A stretch of 64,000 nucleotides of DNA, from positions 434,001 through 498,000 of the forward strand of contig NZ_SCWE01000001.1 of the NCBI RefSeq assembly GCF_004359505.1, read 5' to 3'. Of the stretch, positions 48,620 to 55,778 are shown piece by piece (position 1 is the first letter of the stretch; the number at the start of each line of letters is the position of its first letter). Both the position numbers and the translations under genes were made by a program. The stretch comes from Macrococcus hajekii (GTDB taxonomy: Bacteria > Bacillota > Bacilli > Staphylococcales > Staphylococcaceae). The notes under the pieces were generated by a model. It searched no databases and was not told the DNA's origin. It was given only the letters and a program-made list of their open reading frames with translations.

Positions 48620-49228
48620 TCATTCCTCACTCTCATGTGATAACGTTAAAGCACTAAGATAATCAAGTCTCGGCTTATAACCATATGGTATTAATATACC
48701 ATCGTTTCGGATTTCTGTTAATGTAATCGATTTACGGCCGCCTTGCTTCATGCGCTGCCAGTAAAATTCCAGATGCTTAAAGGACAAGTAATAAACTTCA
48801 TTATAGAGCGAGAAGTGAATCAGGAAAAAACAGCAGCCCTGCTGCTCCTCGACTGCTCTCATATGTTCAACCTGATGCTCATGAATATTGCTTAGTGGAA
48901 AACTTGTTTTATTATGCGTTTCTTTCGCTTCAAAATCAAGATAATGACCTTTATAAATACCATTATAGTCTGTGGTCGAAGGGGTTTTAAAATAGGCCTC
49001 TTTAATGACCGCCTGACTCCGCTTAGGATAGTCGACTTTGACAATCTGAACGGGGGTCGGCCGCTTATGGATAACGGCTATGCGATGCGAGCGGTAATAC
49101 TGATTAGAAGTATCAATAGACTCCTCAAATATCATACCTCTGCCACCGTAATTGATTTTACGCTTTTTATCTGTCGATGTAACTAAGTCTTTAGACGGAT
49201 GTTTTTTACCATTCGGATAATTTACCAT
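48620..49228 (-). CDS. recU: Holliday junction resolvase RecU
   Basis: Structure-specific endonuclease (202 aa) that cuts recombination intermediates. Conserved stretches: NYGGRGMIFEESIDTSNQYYRSHRIAVIHKRPTPVQIV, DYNGIYKGHYLDFEAKET (metal-binding D...E-x-K) and FFLIHFS. Starts at MVNYPNGKKHPS as in homologues. The recU-pbp2 pairing is widespread in Firmicutes. Confidence 0.95.
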   Translation of the reverse strand: MVNYPNGKKHPSKDLVTSTDKKRKINYGGRGMIFEESIDTSNQYYRSHRIAVIHKRPTPVQIVKVDYPKRSQAVIKEAYFKTPSTTDYNGIYKGHYLDFEAKETHNKTSFPLSNIHEHQVEHMRAVEEQQGCCFFLIHFSLYNEVYYLSFKHLEFYWQRMKQGGRKSITLTEIRNDGILIPYGYKPRLDYLSALTLSHESEE

Positions 49229-49305
49229 TTCATAACTTCCTGCTTTTTTAGTATGATGAGCATATAAAAGATTTTAACATATTTCTTGAAGGGAAGTGCC
49301 GTATA

Positions 49306-49632
49306 TTGCGATATAATATTGAATCGTTAATTGATGATATCAAAAAAATAGAAGCATATTATGACGCTGCAAGAACAGGCCGCGAATTTAATTTTGTTCT
49401 TGATATTCAGCCGTTTACTGAACAGGTGGATGCCCATCTCTCAGAACTGATGACACATAAAACAGAGATTTTAAAACTGCCACTGATGAATGAACTGAAG
49501 ATGAAGTTATTCATTCTTCATATTCGCGAGCTATCTGTTGAATGTTTTTTTGAGAAGACGAGCAAGAAAGTCTTCATCGATAAGCTGAAAGCAGTCCAGC
49601 ATGATCTGCACTATCTAGAACGTAAGCTATGA
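49306..49632 (+). CDS. yppE: DUF1798 family protein (YppE-like)
   Basis: A 108-residue, probably all-helical cytosolic protein. The position directly after divergent recU and before ypsA fits YppE/DUF1798. The start is TTG at 49306, 9 bases after GAAGGGAAG; no ATG is available near the N-terminus. Overlaps ypsA by 4 bases. Function unknown. Confidence 0.72.
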   Translation: MRYNIESLIDDIKKIEAYYDAARTGREFNFVLDIQPFTEQVDAHLSELMTHKTEILKLPLMNELKMKLFILHIRELSVECFFEKTSKKVFIDKLKAVQHDLHYLERKL

Positions 49633-50183
49633 AATCTATATACGTCACCGGTTATAAGCCTTATGAGCTCAATATATTCAAAAATAATCAGCCTGAAGTG
49701 AAGTTCATCAAACTATATTTGCAGGAAAGACTCAGACAGTATGCGGAAGAAGGACTGGAATGGGTCATTATATCAGGGATGCTCGGTACTGAGCTGTGGG
49801 CAGGTGAAGTCGCAATCAGACTGAAGAAAAATTATGCACTGAAGCTTGCGATTATTACACCTTTTCTCGAGCACACATCAAAATGGAATGAAGAGAACCA
49901 GCTGTACTATGAGCGGATTAAAAGTCAGGCGGATTTTGTGACGTCAGTTTATCAGCAGCCATATGCGGGCGGGCATATGTTCAGGGAAGCGACGAATTTC
50001 GTCCTGAATAATACAGAAGGCACTCTACTGTTTTACGATGAGGAGCAGGAGGCAAGTCCGAAGTATTTTAAGCGACAGTTAATTGATTTTAGCGCGGGTA
50101 ATGACTATAATATGGATATCATTTCAATGGACGATTTATCAGTATTTATCAACGACTATCAAAGTGAAAAATGGGAAGGGTAA
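49629..50183 (+). CDS. ypsA: YpsA-like protein (DUF1273, SLOG superfamily)
   Basis: A 184-residue protein with a nucleotide-binding-like Rossmann fold: N-terminal [13 protein letters not shown] and the glycine-containing [18 protein letters not shown]. YpsA is implicated in cell division in Bacillus and Staphylococcus, which agrees with its place right before gpsB. The biochemical activity is unknown. Confidence 0.87.
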   Translation: MKSIYVTGYKPYELNIFKNNQPEVKFIKLYLQERLRQYAEEGLEWVIISGMLGTELWAGEVAIRLKKNYALKLAIITPFLEHTSKWNEENQLYYERIKSQADFVTSVYQQPYAGGHMFREATNFVLNNTEGTLLFYDEEQEASPKYFKRQLIDFSAGNDYNMDIISMDDLSVFINDYQSEKWEG

Positions 50184-50191
50184 GTGAAGAC

Positions 50192-50497
50192 ATGGAAGAT
50201 ATGACACTGAAATACTCTGCAAAAGATATTTACGAAAAAGAATTCGAGCGAACAATGGTCCGAGGTTTCAAGCCTGAAGATGTAGATGGGTTTTTAGATG
50301 ATATCATCTCTGACTATCAGAAGATGGAAGATATGAACAACCAGCTGCTGAAACTGACAGATGAAAATAAAAAGCTGAAAAAGGAAATTGATGATCTTAG
50401 AATCCGTGTTGCAACGGGACGAGGAGATTCAGGATCTCAGAATTATGATCTGCTGAAACGTATTTCAAACCTTGAAAAAGCAGTGTTCGGCAAGTAG
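50192..50497 (+). CDS. gpsB: Cell division protein GpsB
   Basis: DivIVA-like coiled-coil adaptor (101 aa) coordinating septal and peripheral wall synthesis. The N-terminal lipid/PBP-binding domain [40 protein letters not shown] is followed by a coiled coil and the C-terminal [15 protein letters not shown] typical of GpsB. ATG 50192 is chosen because homologues start at this point; an ATG at 50171 would overlap ypsA. The likely wall partner, pbp2, is 1.6 kb away. Confidence 0.94.
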   Translation: MEDMTLKYSAKDIYEKEFERTMVRGFKPEDVDGFLDDIISDYQKMEDMNNQLLKLTDENKKLKKEIDDLRIRVATGRGDSGSQNYDLLKRISNLEKAVFGK

Positions 50498-50514
50498 TCG
50501 AATCTCAAAAACTA

Positions 50515-50523
50515 TGATATAAT
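50515..50523 (+). promoter_or_regulatory. Extended -10 promoter of rnpB
   Basis: TGATATAAT (TGn plus TATAAT) at 50515-50523 places the transcript start near 50530, at the observed 5' end of the RNase P RNA. Confidence 0.65.
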
Positions 50524-50532
50524 GCTAATGGT

Positions 50533-50917
50533 CAAAAGATATCTCGGATAATCGCTATAGCAATATAGAGGAAAGTCCATGCTCACACATGCCTGAGATG
50601 GCTGTAGTGATCGTGCCTGGTGAAACCATAAGCCAGGGCATTAATTTGACGGCAACGACCGAACCTAAGTCTCTGATAGGGTTCCAGTAGTTTGAAAGTG
50701 CCACAGTGACGTAGCTTGTCCGGAAACGGAGAAGGTGGAACGCGGTAAACCCCTCGAGTGAGCAATCCAAATTTGGTAGGAGCACTTTTCTAGCGGAAAT
50801 GAACGTATAGAAGAGGTAGAGCAATCTACAGACAGATGATTATCACCGGCGTACGAGAGTGACTAGACTCGACAGCAGTACTAAGGAACAGAACATGGCT
50901 TACAGAGATATCTTTCT
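50533..50917 (+). ncRNA. rnpB: RNase P RNA (Bacillus type B)
   Basis: Catalytic RNA that removes tRNA 5' leaders. The ends pair as helix P1 (AAAGATATCTC / GAGATATCTTT). Conserved cores are present: GAGGAAAGTCC at 50568-50578, and ACAGAACATGGCTTAC near the 3' end, which form the P4 region. Location between gpsB and the ypsC/rlmL-type methyltransferase is the Bacillus/Staphylococcus location. Confidence 0.96.
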
Positions 50918-50922
50918 AGTAC

Positions 50923-50950
50923 AGCCCTCCTGTTAAGGAGGGCTTTTTTT
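50923..50950 (+). terminator. Terminator of rnpB
   Basis: AGCCCTCC-tgttaa-GGAGGGCTTTTTTT. Confidence 0.95.
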
Positions 50951-50982
50951 ATTGGCTATGTTAAAATAAAGATGAATAACTT

Positions 50983-51012
50983 TTGATTATTAATTTAAAA
51001 TAACGATATTAT
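50983..51012 (+). promoter_or_regulatory. Putative promoter of the rlmL-like gene
   Basis: TTGATT (50983-50988), 18-base spacer, TATTAT (51007-51012), 24 bases before the ATG. Confidence 0.5.
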
Positions 51013-51036
51013 GTAAACTTATAAAAGGAGATTTTT

Positions 51037-52155
51037 ATGTTTCAATTATTAGCAACATCCCCAATGGGCTTAGAAGCAGTAGTGGCAAAGGAAGTTAATG
51101 ATTTAGGCTATGAGACAAAAACAGAAAATGGCAGAATTCTTTATGAAGGGGATGCACGTGCCATCGTGCGTTCTAATCTATGGCTGCGTACAGCAGACCG
51201 CGTTAAGATTGTAGTCGGTCGTTTTTATGCGACGACATTTGACCAGCTGTTCGAACAGACGAAAGAATTACCGTGGGAGGAGGTCATTGGACCTAAAGGC
51301 TCATTCCCGGTATCAGGTAAAAGTTTAAAATCAAAACTTTTCAGTGTGCCGGACTGTCAGGCAATCGTCAAAAAAGCCATCGTAGAACGACTGAAAAAAG
51401 CACATGACATTAAAGGCTGGATCGACGAAAGTGGTGCGCTATATAAAGTGGAAGTCGCTATATTAAAGGACGAAGTACTACTGACGATTGATACATCAGG
51501 GGCAGGGCTGCATAAACGTGGCTACAGGCTCGCACAAGGTGCTGCACCGATGAAAGAGACGCTTGCTGCATCACTCGTGCGACTGTCCAACTGGAATGGT
51601 GACACACCGTTTGTTGATCCGTTCTGCGGTTCAGGGACAATTGCGATAGAAGCAGCGATGATCGCGCAGAATATTGCGCCTGGCTTCAATCGGGAATTTG
51701 CCAGCGAGGAATGGGATATTATTCCTGAAGATATGTACGAAGAGGAACGAATTAAGGCAGACAGTGAAGCTTTATATGATAAGGAAATCGATATTACAGC
51801 GAGTGATATTGATCCGGAGATGATCGAAATCGCCAGAAAAAATGCAACAGAAGTGGGATTCGGTGACTTGATCAAGTTTAAGCAGATGAATGTCCATGAT
51901 CTGAGACTGCAGGCAGAAAAAGGTGCTATTGTTGGTAACCCGCCTTACGGTGAACGGATCGGTGAACGTAAAGAAGTCGAGGCGATGTACAGCTATCTAG
52001 GTGATCTCATTAAAGAGAATCCTAAATGGTCACTTTACATTATGACGAGCTATAAGGAGTTTGAAGTGCTGGTCGGAAAGAAAGCGACGAAACGACGTAA
52101 ACTCTTCAATGGTTATCTTGAATGTACGTATTATCAGTACTGGGGCGAAAGATAA
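51037..52155 (+). CDS. ypsC: THUMP-domain rRNA methyltransferase (RlmL/YpsC type)
   Basis: SAM-dependent RNA methyltransferase (372 aa). N-terminal ferredoxin-like and THUMP region (about 1-155), then a Rossmann methyltransferase with VDPFCGSGTIAIEAAMIA (SAM site) and the catalytic NPPY in IVGNPPYGERIG. By family it would make N2-methylguanosine in 23S rRNA, as RlmL does. AAAGGAG before the ATG. Overlaps the next gene by one base. Confidence 0.9.
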   Translation: MFQLLATSPMGLEAVVAKEVNDLGYETKTENGRILYEGDARAIVRSNLWLRTADRVKIVVGRFYATTFDQLFEQTKELPWEEVIGPKGSFPVSGKSLKSKLFSVPDCQAIVKKAIVERLKKAHDIKGWIDESGALYKVEVAILKDEVLLTIDTSGAGLHKRGYRLAQGAAPMKETLAASLVRLSNWNGDTPFVDPFCGSGTIAIEAAMIAQNIAPGFNREFASEEWDIIPEDMYEEERIKADSEALYDKEIDITASDIDPEMIEIARKNATEVGFGDLIKFKQMNVHDLRLQAEKGAIVGNPPYGERIGERKEVEAMYSYLGDLIKENPKWSLYIMTSYKEFEVLVGKKATKRRKLFNGYLECTYYQYWGER

Positions 52156-53132
52156 TGAAGTTCAGTGTACTGGACCAGATACCCTTATCACGAGGAGATC
52201 GTCCTGAACAGGCCATTGAAAAAGCACTTGAGCTTGCGCATTTCACTGAGCAACTGGGTTATACCCGTTACTGGGTCGCCGAACATCATCATACGACAGG
52301 ACTGATCAGTACAAGTCCGGAAATTATGATGACACGTCTCCTCAGTGCGACAGAGCGTATAGAAGTAGGCTCAGGCGGTATTTTGCTGCCGCAGTATAGT
52401 CCCTATAAAATCGCTGAGAACGCGAAGCTGATGGAGGCGATGTTCCCTGGCCGTGTTAATATCGGTATCGGTAATTCACCAGGCGGGACAGAACTGACTA
52501 GACGAGCTTTAACGGATGATGGAGAGAGTAAGCTGAACGACTATAGCCGGATGACCGAGGATTTAATCGGTTTTATGCATAATACACTGCCGAATGATCA
52601 TAAGTTCCGCACCGTTAAGGCAGCACCGAGAATCAGTCATCAGCCACCTGTATGGACTCTAGGGCTGACAGAGAACGGAGCAAGATGTGCTGCTGAACTC
52701 GGCATCGGCTTTGTTTTCGGTGCCTTTATTAATCCTAAGCATATGAAACAGTCGCTTGACATCTATTACGACAACTTCACACCGTCTGTTGCTATGGATA
52801 AGCCCCACGCTATACTCTGTGTGTTTGTCGTCTGCTGTGAGACAGAAAGTGAAGCAGAACGTCATGCACAGACGCTTGACCACTGGCTGCTGAATGTCAC
52901 ATATGGTCGTGACACGACAGTACCGTCTATCGAAGAGATTGAGAAAAAAAGTTACACCGATAAAGAAAGAACTCTCATCAAGGAGAACCGTAAACGCTGC
53001 ATTATCGGAGATCCGGAAAAAGTGAGACGTGAGCTTGAGCAGTTACCGGAAGTGGATGAGGTCATGGTGATCTGTAATATCCACGATTTTGAAGTAAAAA
53101 AGAAGAGTTATGAACTGATTCAACAGTTATGA
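52155..53132 (+). CDS. LLM-class flavin-dependent oxidoreductase
   Basis: Luciferase-like monooxygenase family protein (325 aa) with the TIM-barrel signatures VLDQIPLSRGD, RYWVAEHHHTTG and EVGSGGILLPQYSPYKIAENAKLMEAMFPGRVNIGIG. It should bind FMN; the substrate is unknown. The start overlaps the methyltransferase stop (TAATG), so the two are coupled despite unrelated roles. A terminator follows. Confidence 0.88.
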   Translation: MKFSVLDQIPLSRGDRPEQAIEKALELAHFTEQLGYTRYWVAEHHHTTGLISTSPEIMMTRLLSATERIEVGSGGILLPQYSPYKIAENAKLMEAMFPGRVNIGIGNSPGGTELTRRALTDDGESKLNDYSRMTEDLIGFMHNTLPNDHKFRTVKAAPRISHQPPVWTLGLTENGARCAAELGIGFVFGAFINPKHMKQSLDIYYDNFTPSVAMDKPHAILCVFVVCCETESEAERHAQTLDHWLLNVTYGRDTTVPSIEEIEKKSYTDKERTLIKENRKRCIIGDPEKVRRELEQLPEVDEVMVICNIHDFEVKKKSYELIQQL

Positions 53133-53157
53133 GATACATGTGTATCTCATTTTTTTA
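53131..53157 (+). terminator. Terminator after the LLM oxidoreductase gene
   Basis: TGAGATAC-atgt-GTATCTCATTTTTTT; overlaps the stop codon. Confidence 0.9.
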
Positions 53158-53233
53158 TATACTAAAATAATATAATTTTATTATGTAAACTAATAATAAT
53201 TTATAAAATAAATAAACATCTAAGGAAAAGCAC

Positions 53234-53259
53234 AAAAAAACTCCCGGCAGGGAGTTTTG
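53234..53259 (-). terminator. Terminator of the ba3 oxidase operon
   Basis: On the minus strand ACTCCC-tgcc-GGGAGTTTTTTT, just past the subunit I stop. The bases 53158-53233 between the two terminators are AT-rich with nothing recognisable. Confidence 0.9.
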
Positions 53260-53262
53260 ATA

Positions 53263-54999
53263 TTACCAGAGTTTACCTTCGCCAAAGCCTTTAGCGCCTG
53301 GTGGTGGATCAATGAACATCTGGCTGACTGGAATTGTATAAGCGATTAAAATAAGTGCAATCGTTACAATAATTAAGAATTTCCAGTTTTCAACGAGTTT
53401 AGTTGTTGGCAGATGCTCATCCATCGCTGTTGCGATAGGGTAGGGTTCATGACCTTTCGGTGCAAAGAATGCCAGACGGATGAAGATGATGACCACTAAA
53501 ATAATTGAGATGAATAGAATCGTTCCGCCGACTGCCTGAATGATTTGATATGGAATCCATTCTGCTGCAACTTTAGAACCACCGTACTCAGAATATGTTG
53601 AACGACGTGGTGCGCCGAAGAGGCCGATAAAGTGCATCGCACCAGACATGATCGACATACCGATTGCCCACATGTAACCTTGAATAAGTGCTAATTTGTT
53701 CAGTTGTTTCGTTAATACGCGTCCTGTACAGTGTGGGATTAACCAGTACATTGTACCGAAGAATGTCAGGATAACGGCTGTTGCCACTGTTAAGTGGAAG
53801 TGACCTGTAATCCAGATTGTATTATGGACAACTTGGTCCATCTGTGCTGAAGCGTTGACTAAACCTCCTGCACCACCCGGGATGAATGCAGCCATACCAA
53901 TGAAAGGTAAGACGAAACGGGCATCATTCCAAGGTAATGTCTTAAGCCAGCCTAGCAGTCCTTTAGCACCTGTCTTACGACCATAAGTTTCAAATGTAGC
54001 GAATAAACTGAACGCTGTCATTAATGAAGGAATGACAACCATGAATGTGAGAACAACTTGAACATACTTCCAAGTGACATCGATACCTGGCTCAACTAAC
54101 TGGTGGTGGATACCAACAGGGATTGAGAAGAAAAGGAATAACATAAATGCAAAACGTGCTAAATTATCAGAGAATGCTTTCGTACCGATAATCTTAGGTA
54201 CAACGGCATACCATGACATGTAAGCAGGTAATAACCAGAAGTAAACAAGTGCGTGACCGAAGTACCAGAATAAAGTGCGGCTCAGCGTCACGTCAATACG
54301 GTCAACTAGACCGAGTGACCAAGGAATCATCTGCAGTAATACTGTCAGTGCAACACCGATAGAACAGACAATCCACATCACGTTATTGATGGTTGCCATG
54401 TAACTGATGAGCGGTGTTTTCTGACCTGGGTGTTCTTTTCTCCAGCGGAAGTAACCCATCATCTGACCAGCAGCTGAAATCCAAGAACCGACAATGACGA
54501 GTGCCATACCGATATAGAAGATAACGTGTGCTTGCAGGGGAGCATAGAATGTATATAATACAGTTGCTTTGTTAAGTAATACCATAGTAGCTGCCATCGC
54601 AGTACCAATTAGCATCACCCAGAAACCAATCCAGCCTAGACGACGGGATAATCCGGACAGAGGACCTGTAGTACGAGATATAGCTGAAATCTGGAAGCCC
54701 ATAATGAAGAATGTTGTCAGAACGAGTGCCAGGATGATTCCATGGACAGTCAGAATCTGATAGTAACCGATCCCAGCAGGCAATTTAAGTGTGCCGGAGC
54801 GAACGAGTGTCTGAACAAGACCTGCAAGACCTCCGATAATAAGACAGACAATAGCGACATACATATGTGCCATCACAAGTTTTGCATCTTTACGGTCAAT
54901 AACTTTATTTTCTTCTTTTTCATTTACTTCAAAAATCTTATGTTTACGGTACTGATGGTGATTTACACCAGTTTCGCTGTTATAGATGACTTCGCTCAT
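53263..54999 (-). CDS. cbaA: ba3-type cytochrome c oxidase subunit I
   Basis: Terminal haem-copper oxidase, type B (578 aa, about 13 helices). Haem b ligand His86 (LTVHGIIL), CuB ligand and crosslink His249-x3-Tyr253 in GHALVYFWLLPAY, further CuB ligands His298/His299 (VGIHHQ), and the haem ligands in WITGHFHLTV. This layout matches Thermus ba3 and Bacillus/Geobacillus CbaA and differs from the staphylococcal quinol oxidase QoxB. It starts 4 bases inside the subunit II gene. Expected to reduce oxygen with electrons from cytochrome c. Confidence 0.93.
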   Translation of the reverse strand: MSEVIYNSETGVNHHQYRKHKIFEVNEKEENKVIDRKDAKLVMAHMYVAIVCLIIGGLAGLVQTLVRSGTLKLPAGIGYYQILTVHGIILALVLTTFFIMGFQISAISRTTGPLSGLSRRLGWIGFWVMLIGTAMAATMVLLNKATVLYTFYAPLQAHVIFYIGMALVIVGSWISAAGQMMGYFRWRKEHPGQKTPLISYMATINNVMWIVCSIGVALTVLLQMIPWSLGLVDRIDVTLSRTLFWYFGHALVYFWLLPAYMSWYAVVPKIIGTKAFSDNLARFAFMLFLFFSIPVGIHHQLVEPGIDVTWKYVQVVLTFMVVIPSLMTAFSLFATFETYGRKTGAKGLLGWLKTLPWNDARFVLPFIGMAAFIPGGAGGLVNASAQMDQVVHNTIWITGHFHLTVATAVILTFFGTMYWLIPHCTGRVLTKQLNKLALIQGYMWAIGMSIMSGAMHFIGLFGAPRRSTYSEYGGSKVAAEWIPYQIIQAVGGTILFISIILVVIIFIRLAFFAPKGHEPYPIATAMDEHLPTTKLVENWKFLIIVTIALILIAYTIPVSQMFIDPPPGAKGFGEGKLW

Positions 55000-55475
55000 T
55001 TCTTATCAACCACCTTAATATTTGATTTCATATCGGCGTGGCCCATTCCACAGTATTCGTTACAGAGTAAAAGGAATTCTCCTTTTTTATCGAACGTTTT
55101 TGTAAATGTACTGATATGTCCGGGTACAACCATGAAATTCACGTTTGTATGTGCAATCTCAAAACCGTGATTGACGTCTTTTGAAGTTGCGATAATTTTA
55201 ACTTTAGCCCCTTTAGGGATTTCCACTTGTCCTGGATTGTAGTTGAAAGCTGATACAACGAAAACAAGTTCATAATCCCAGTCTTTACCTTCCACTTTGT
55301 GAAGGCCAGGCTTACTGAAGACCTCGTCCTTATCAACAAGTTCAGGATCAATAAAATCACGTCCACTTGCTGCTGGCTCATGCCCTAAGTGAATGGCCTG
55401 TACTAAAATAATAACTAAGAATAAAACAAGTGAAGCCATTCCAAGCCCTAACCATATTTTCTCTAACTTATGCAC
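54996..55475 (-). CDS. cbaB: ba3-type cytochrome c oxidase subunit II
   Basis: Electron-entry subunit (159 aa): one N-terminal membrane helix (about 11-29) and a cupredoxin domain with a complete CuA site, His103, Cys138, Cys142, His146 and Met149 (LLCNEYCGMGHADM). An intact CuA site means cytochrome c, not quinol, is the expected donor. Overlaps subunit I by 4 bases; 11 bases downstream of a tiny membrane gene. Confidence 0.94.
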   Translation of the reverse strand: MHKLEKIWLGLGMASLVLFLVIILVQAIHLGHEPAASGRDFIDPELVDKDEVFSKPGLHKVEGKDWDYELVFVVSAFNYNPGQVEIPKGAKVKIIATSKDVNHGFEIAHTNVNFMVVPGHISTFTKTFDKKGEFLLLCNEYCGMGHADMKSNIKVVDKK

Positions 55476-55486
55476 TTTAACCCCTC

Positions 55487-55657
55487 CTAAATACGTTCAA
55501 TAAATAAAATAAAGATTGCGAACCATAGCGCTACAAAAACAGCACCTAAAAATAAAACAGAAATCATCGTACCGCGCAGATCAAGACTATCATGTGAATC
55601 ATATTCTGGCGCCAGTTCCTTTTGTTCTGCCTGGATTTGATCTTTATCTTTAGCCAT
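55487..55657 (-). CDS. Small membrane subunit of the ba3 oxidase (subunit IIa-like)
   Basis: A 56-codon gene at the head of the oxidase operon: MAKDKDQIQAEQKELAPEYD, then one membrane helix (about 29-52, GTMISVLFLGAVFVALWFAI). AAAGGA lies 9 bases before ATG 55657; an in-frame ATG 6 bases upstream is too close. Oxidases of this type often have a single-helix subunit IIa that packs against subunit I, and the size, topology and place (11 bases before cbaB) fit. Assigned by context, not by a strong motif. Confidence 0.8.
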   Translation of the reverse strand: MAKDKDQIQAEQKELAPEYDSHDSLDLRGTMISVLFLGAVFVALWFAIFILFIERI

Positions 55658-55720
55658 GTCCATCCGTCCTTTCTAAATAACTTTTCTTTCTTTATAATAA
55701 TAAAGTAGAGAGATTAATAA

Positions 55721-55736
55721 TGTGACAAATATCACA
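55721..55736. promoter_or_regulatory. CRP/FNR-type palindrome between the oxidase operon and dynamin gene
   Basis: TGTGA-caaata-TCACA is a perfect match to the TGTGA-N6-TCACA box used by CRP/FNR-family regulators (Fnr in Bacillus, ArcR-type in staphylococci). Its centre is about 40 bases upstream of a likely oxidase-operon start (TATTAT -10 at 55701-55696, minus strand). On the other side it overlaps the -35 region of the dynamin gene. Confidence 0.7.
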
Positions 55737-55748
55737 GTTATGAAATTT

Positions 55749-55757
55749 TGTTATATT
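55749..55757 (+). promoter_or_regulatory. Putative extended -10 promoter of the dynamin gene
   Basis: TGTTATATT (TGn plus TATATT), 22 bases before ATG 55779. Confidence 0.45.
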
Positions 55758-55778
55758 ATTCACAAAAAGGGGATTAAT

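Noticed and set aside
53158-53233. Possible small RNA between the two convergent terminators
   Set aside because: AT-rich with no promoter or structure beyond the terminators themselves.
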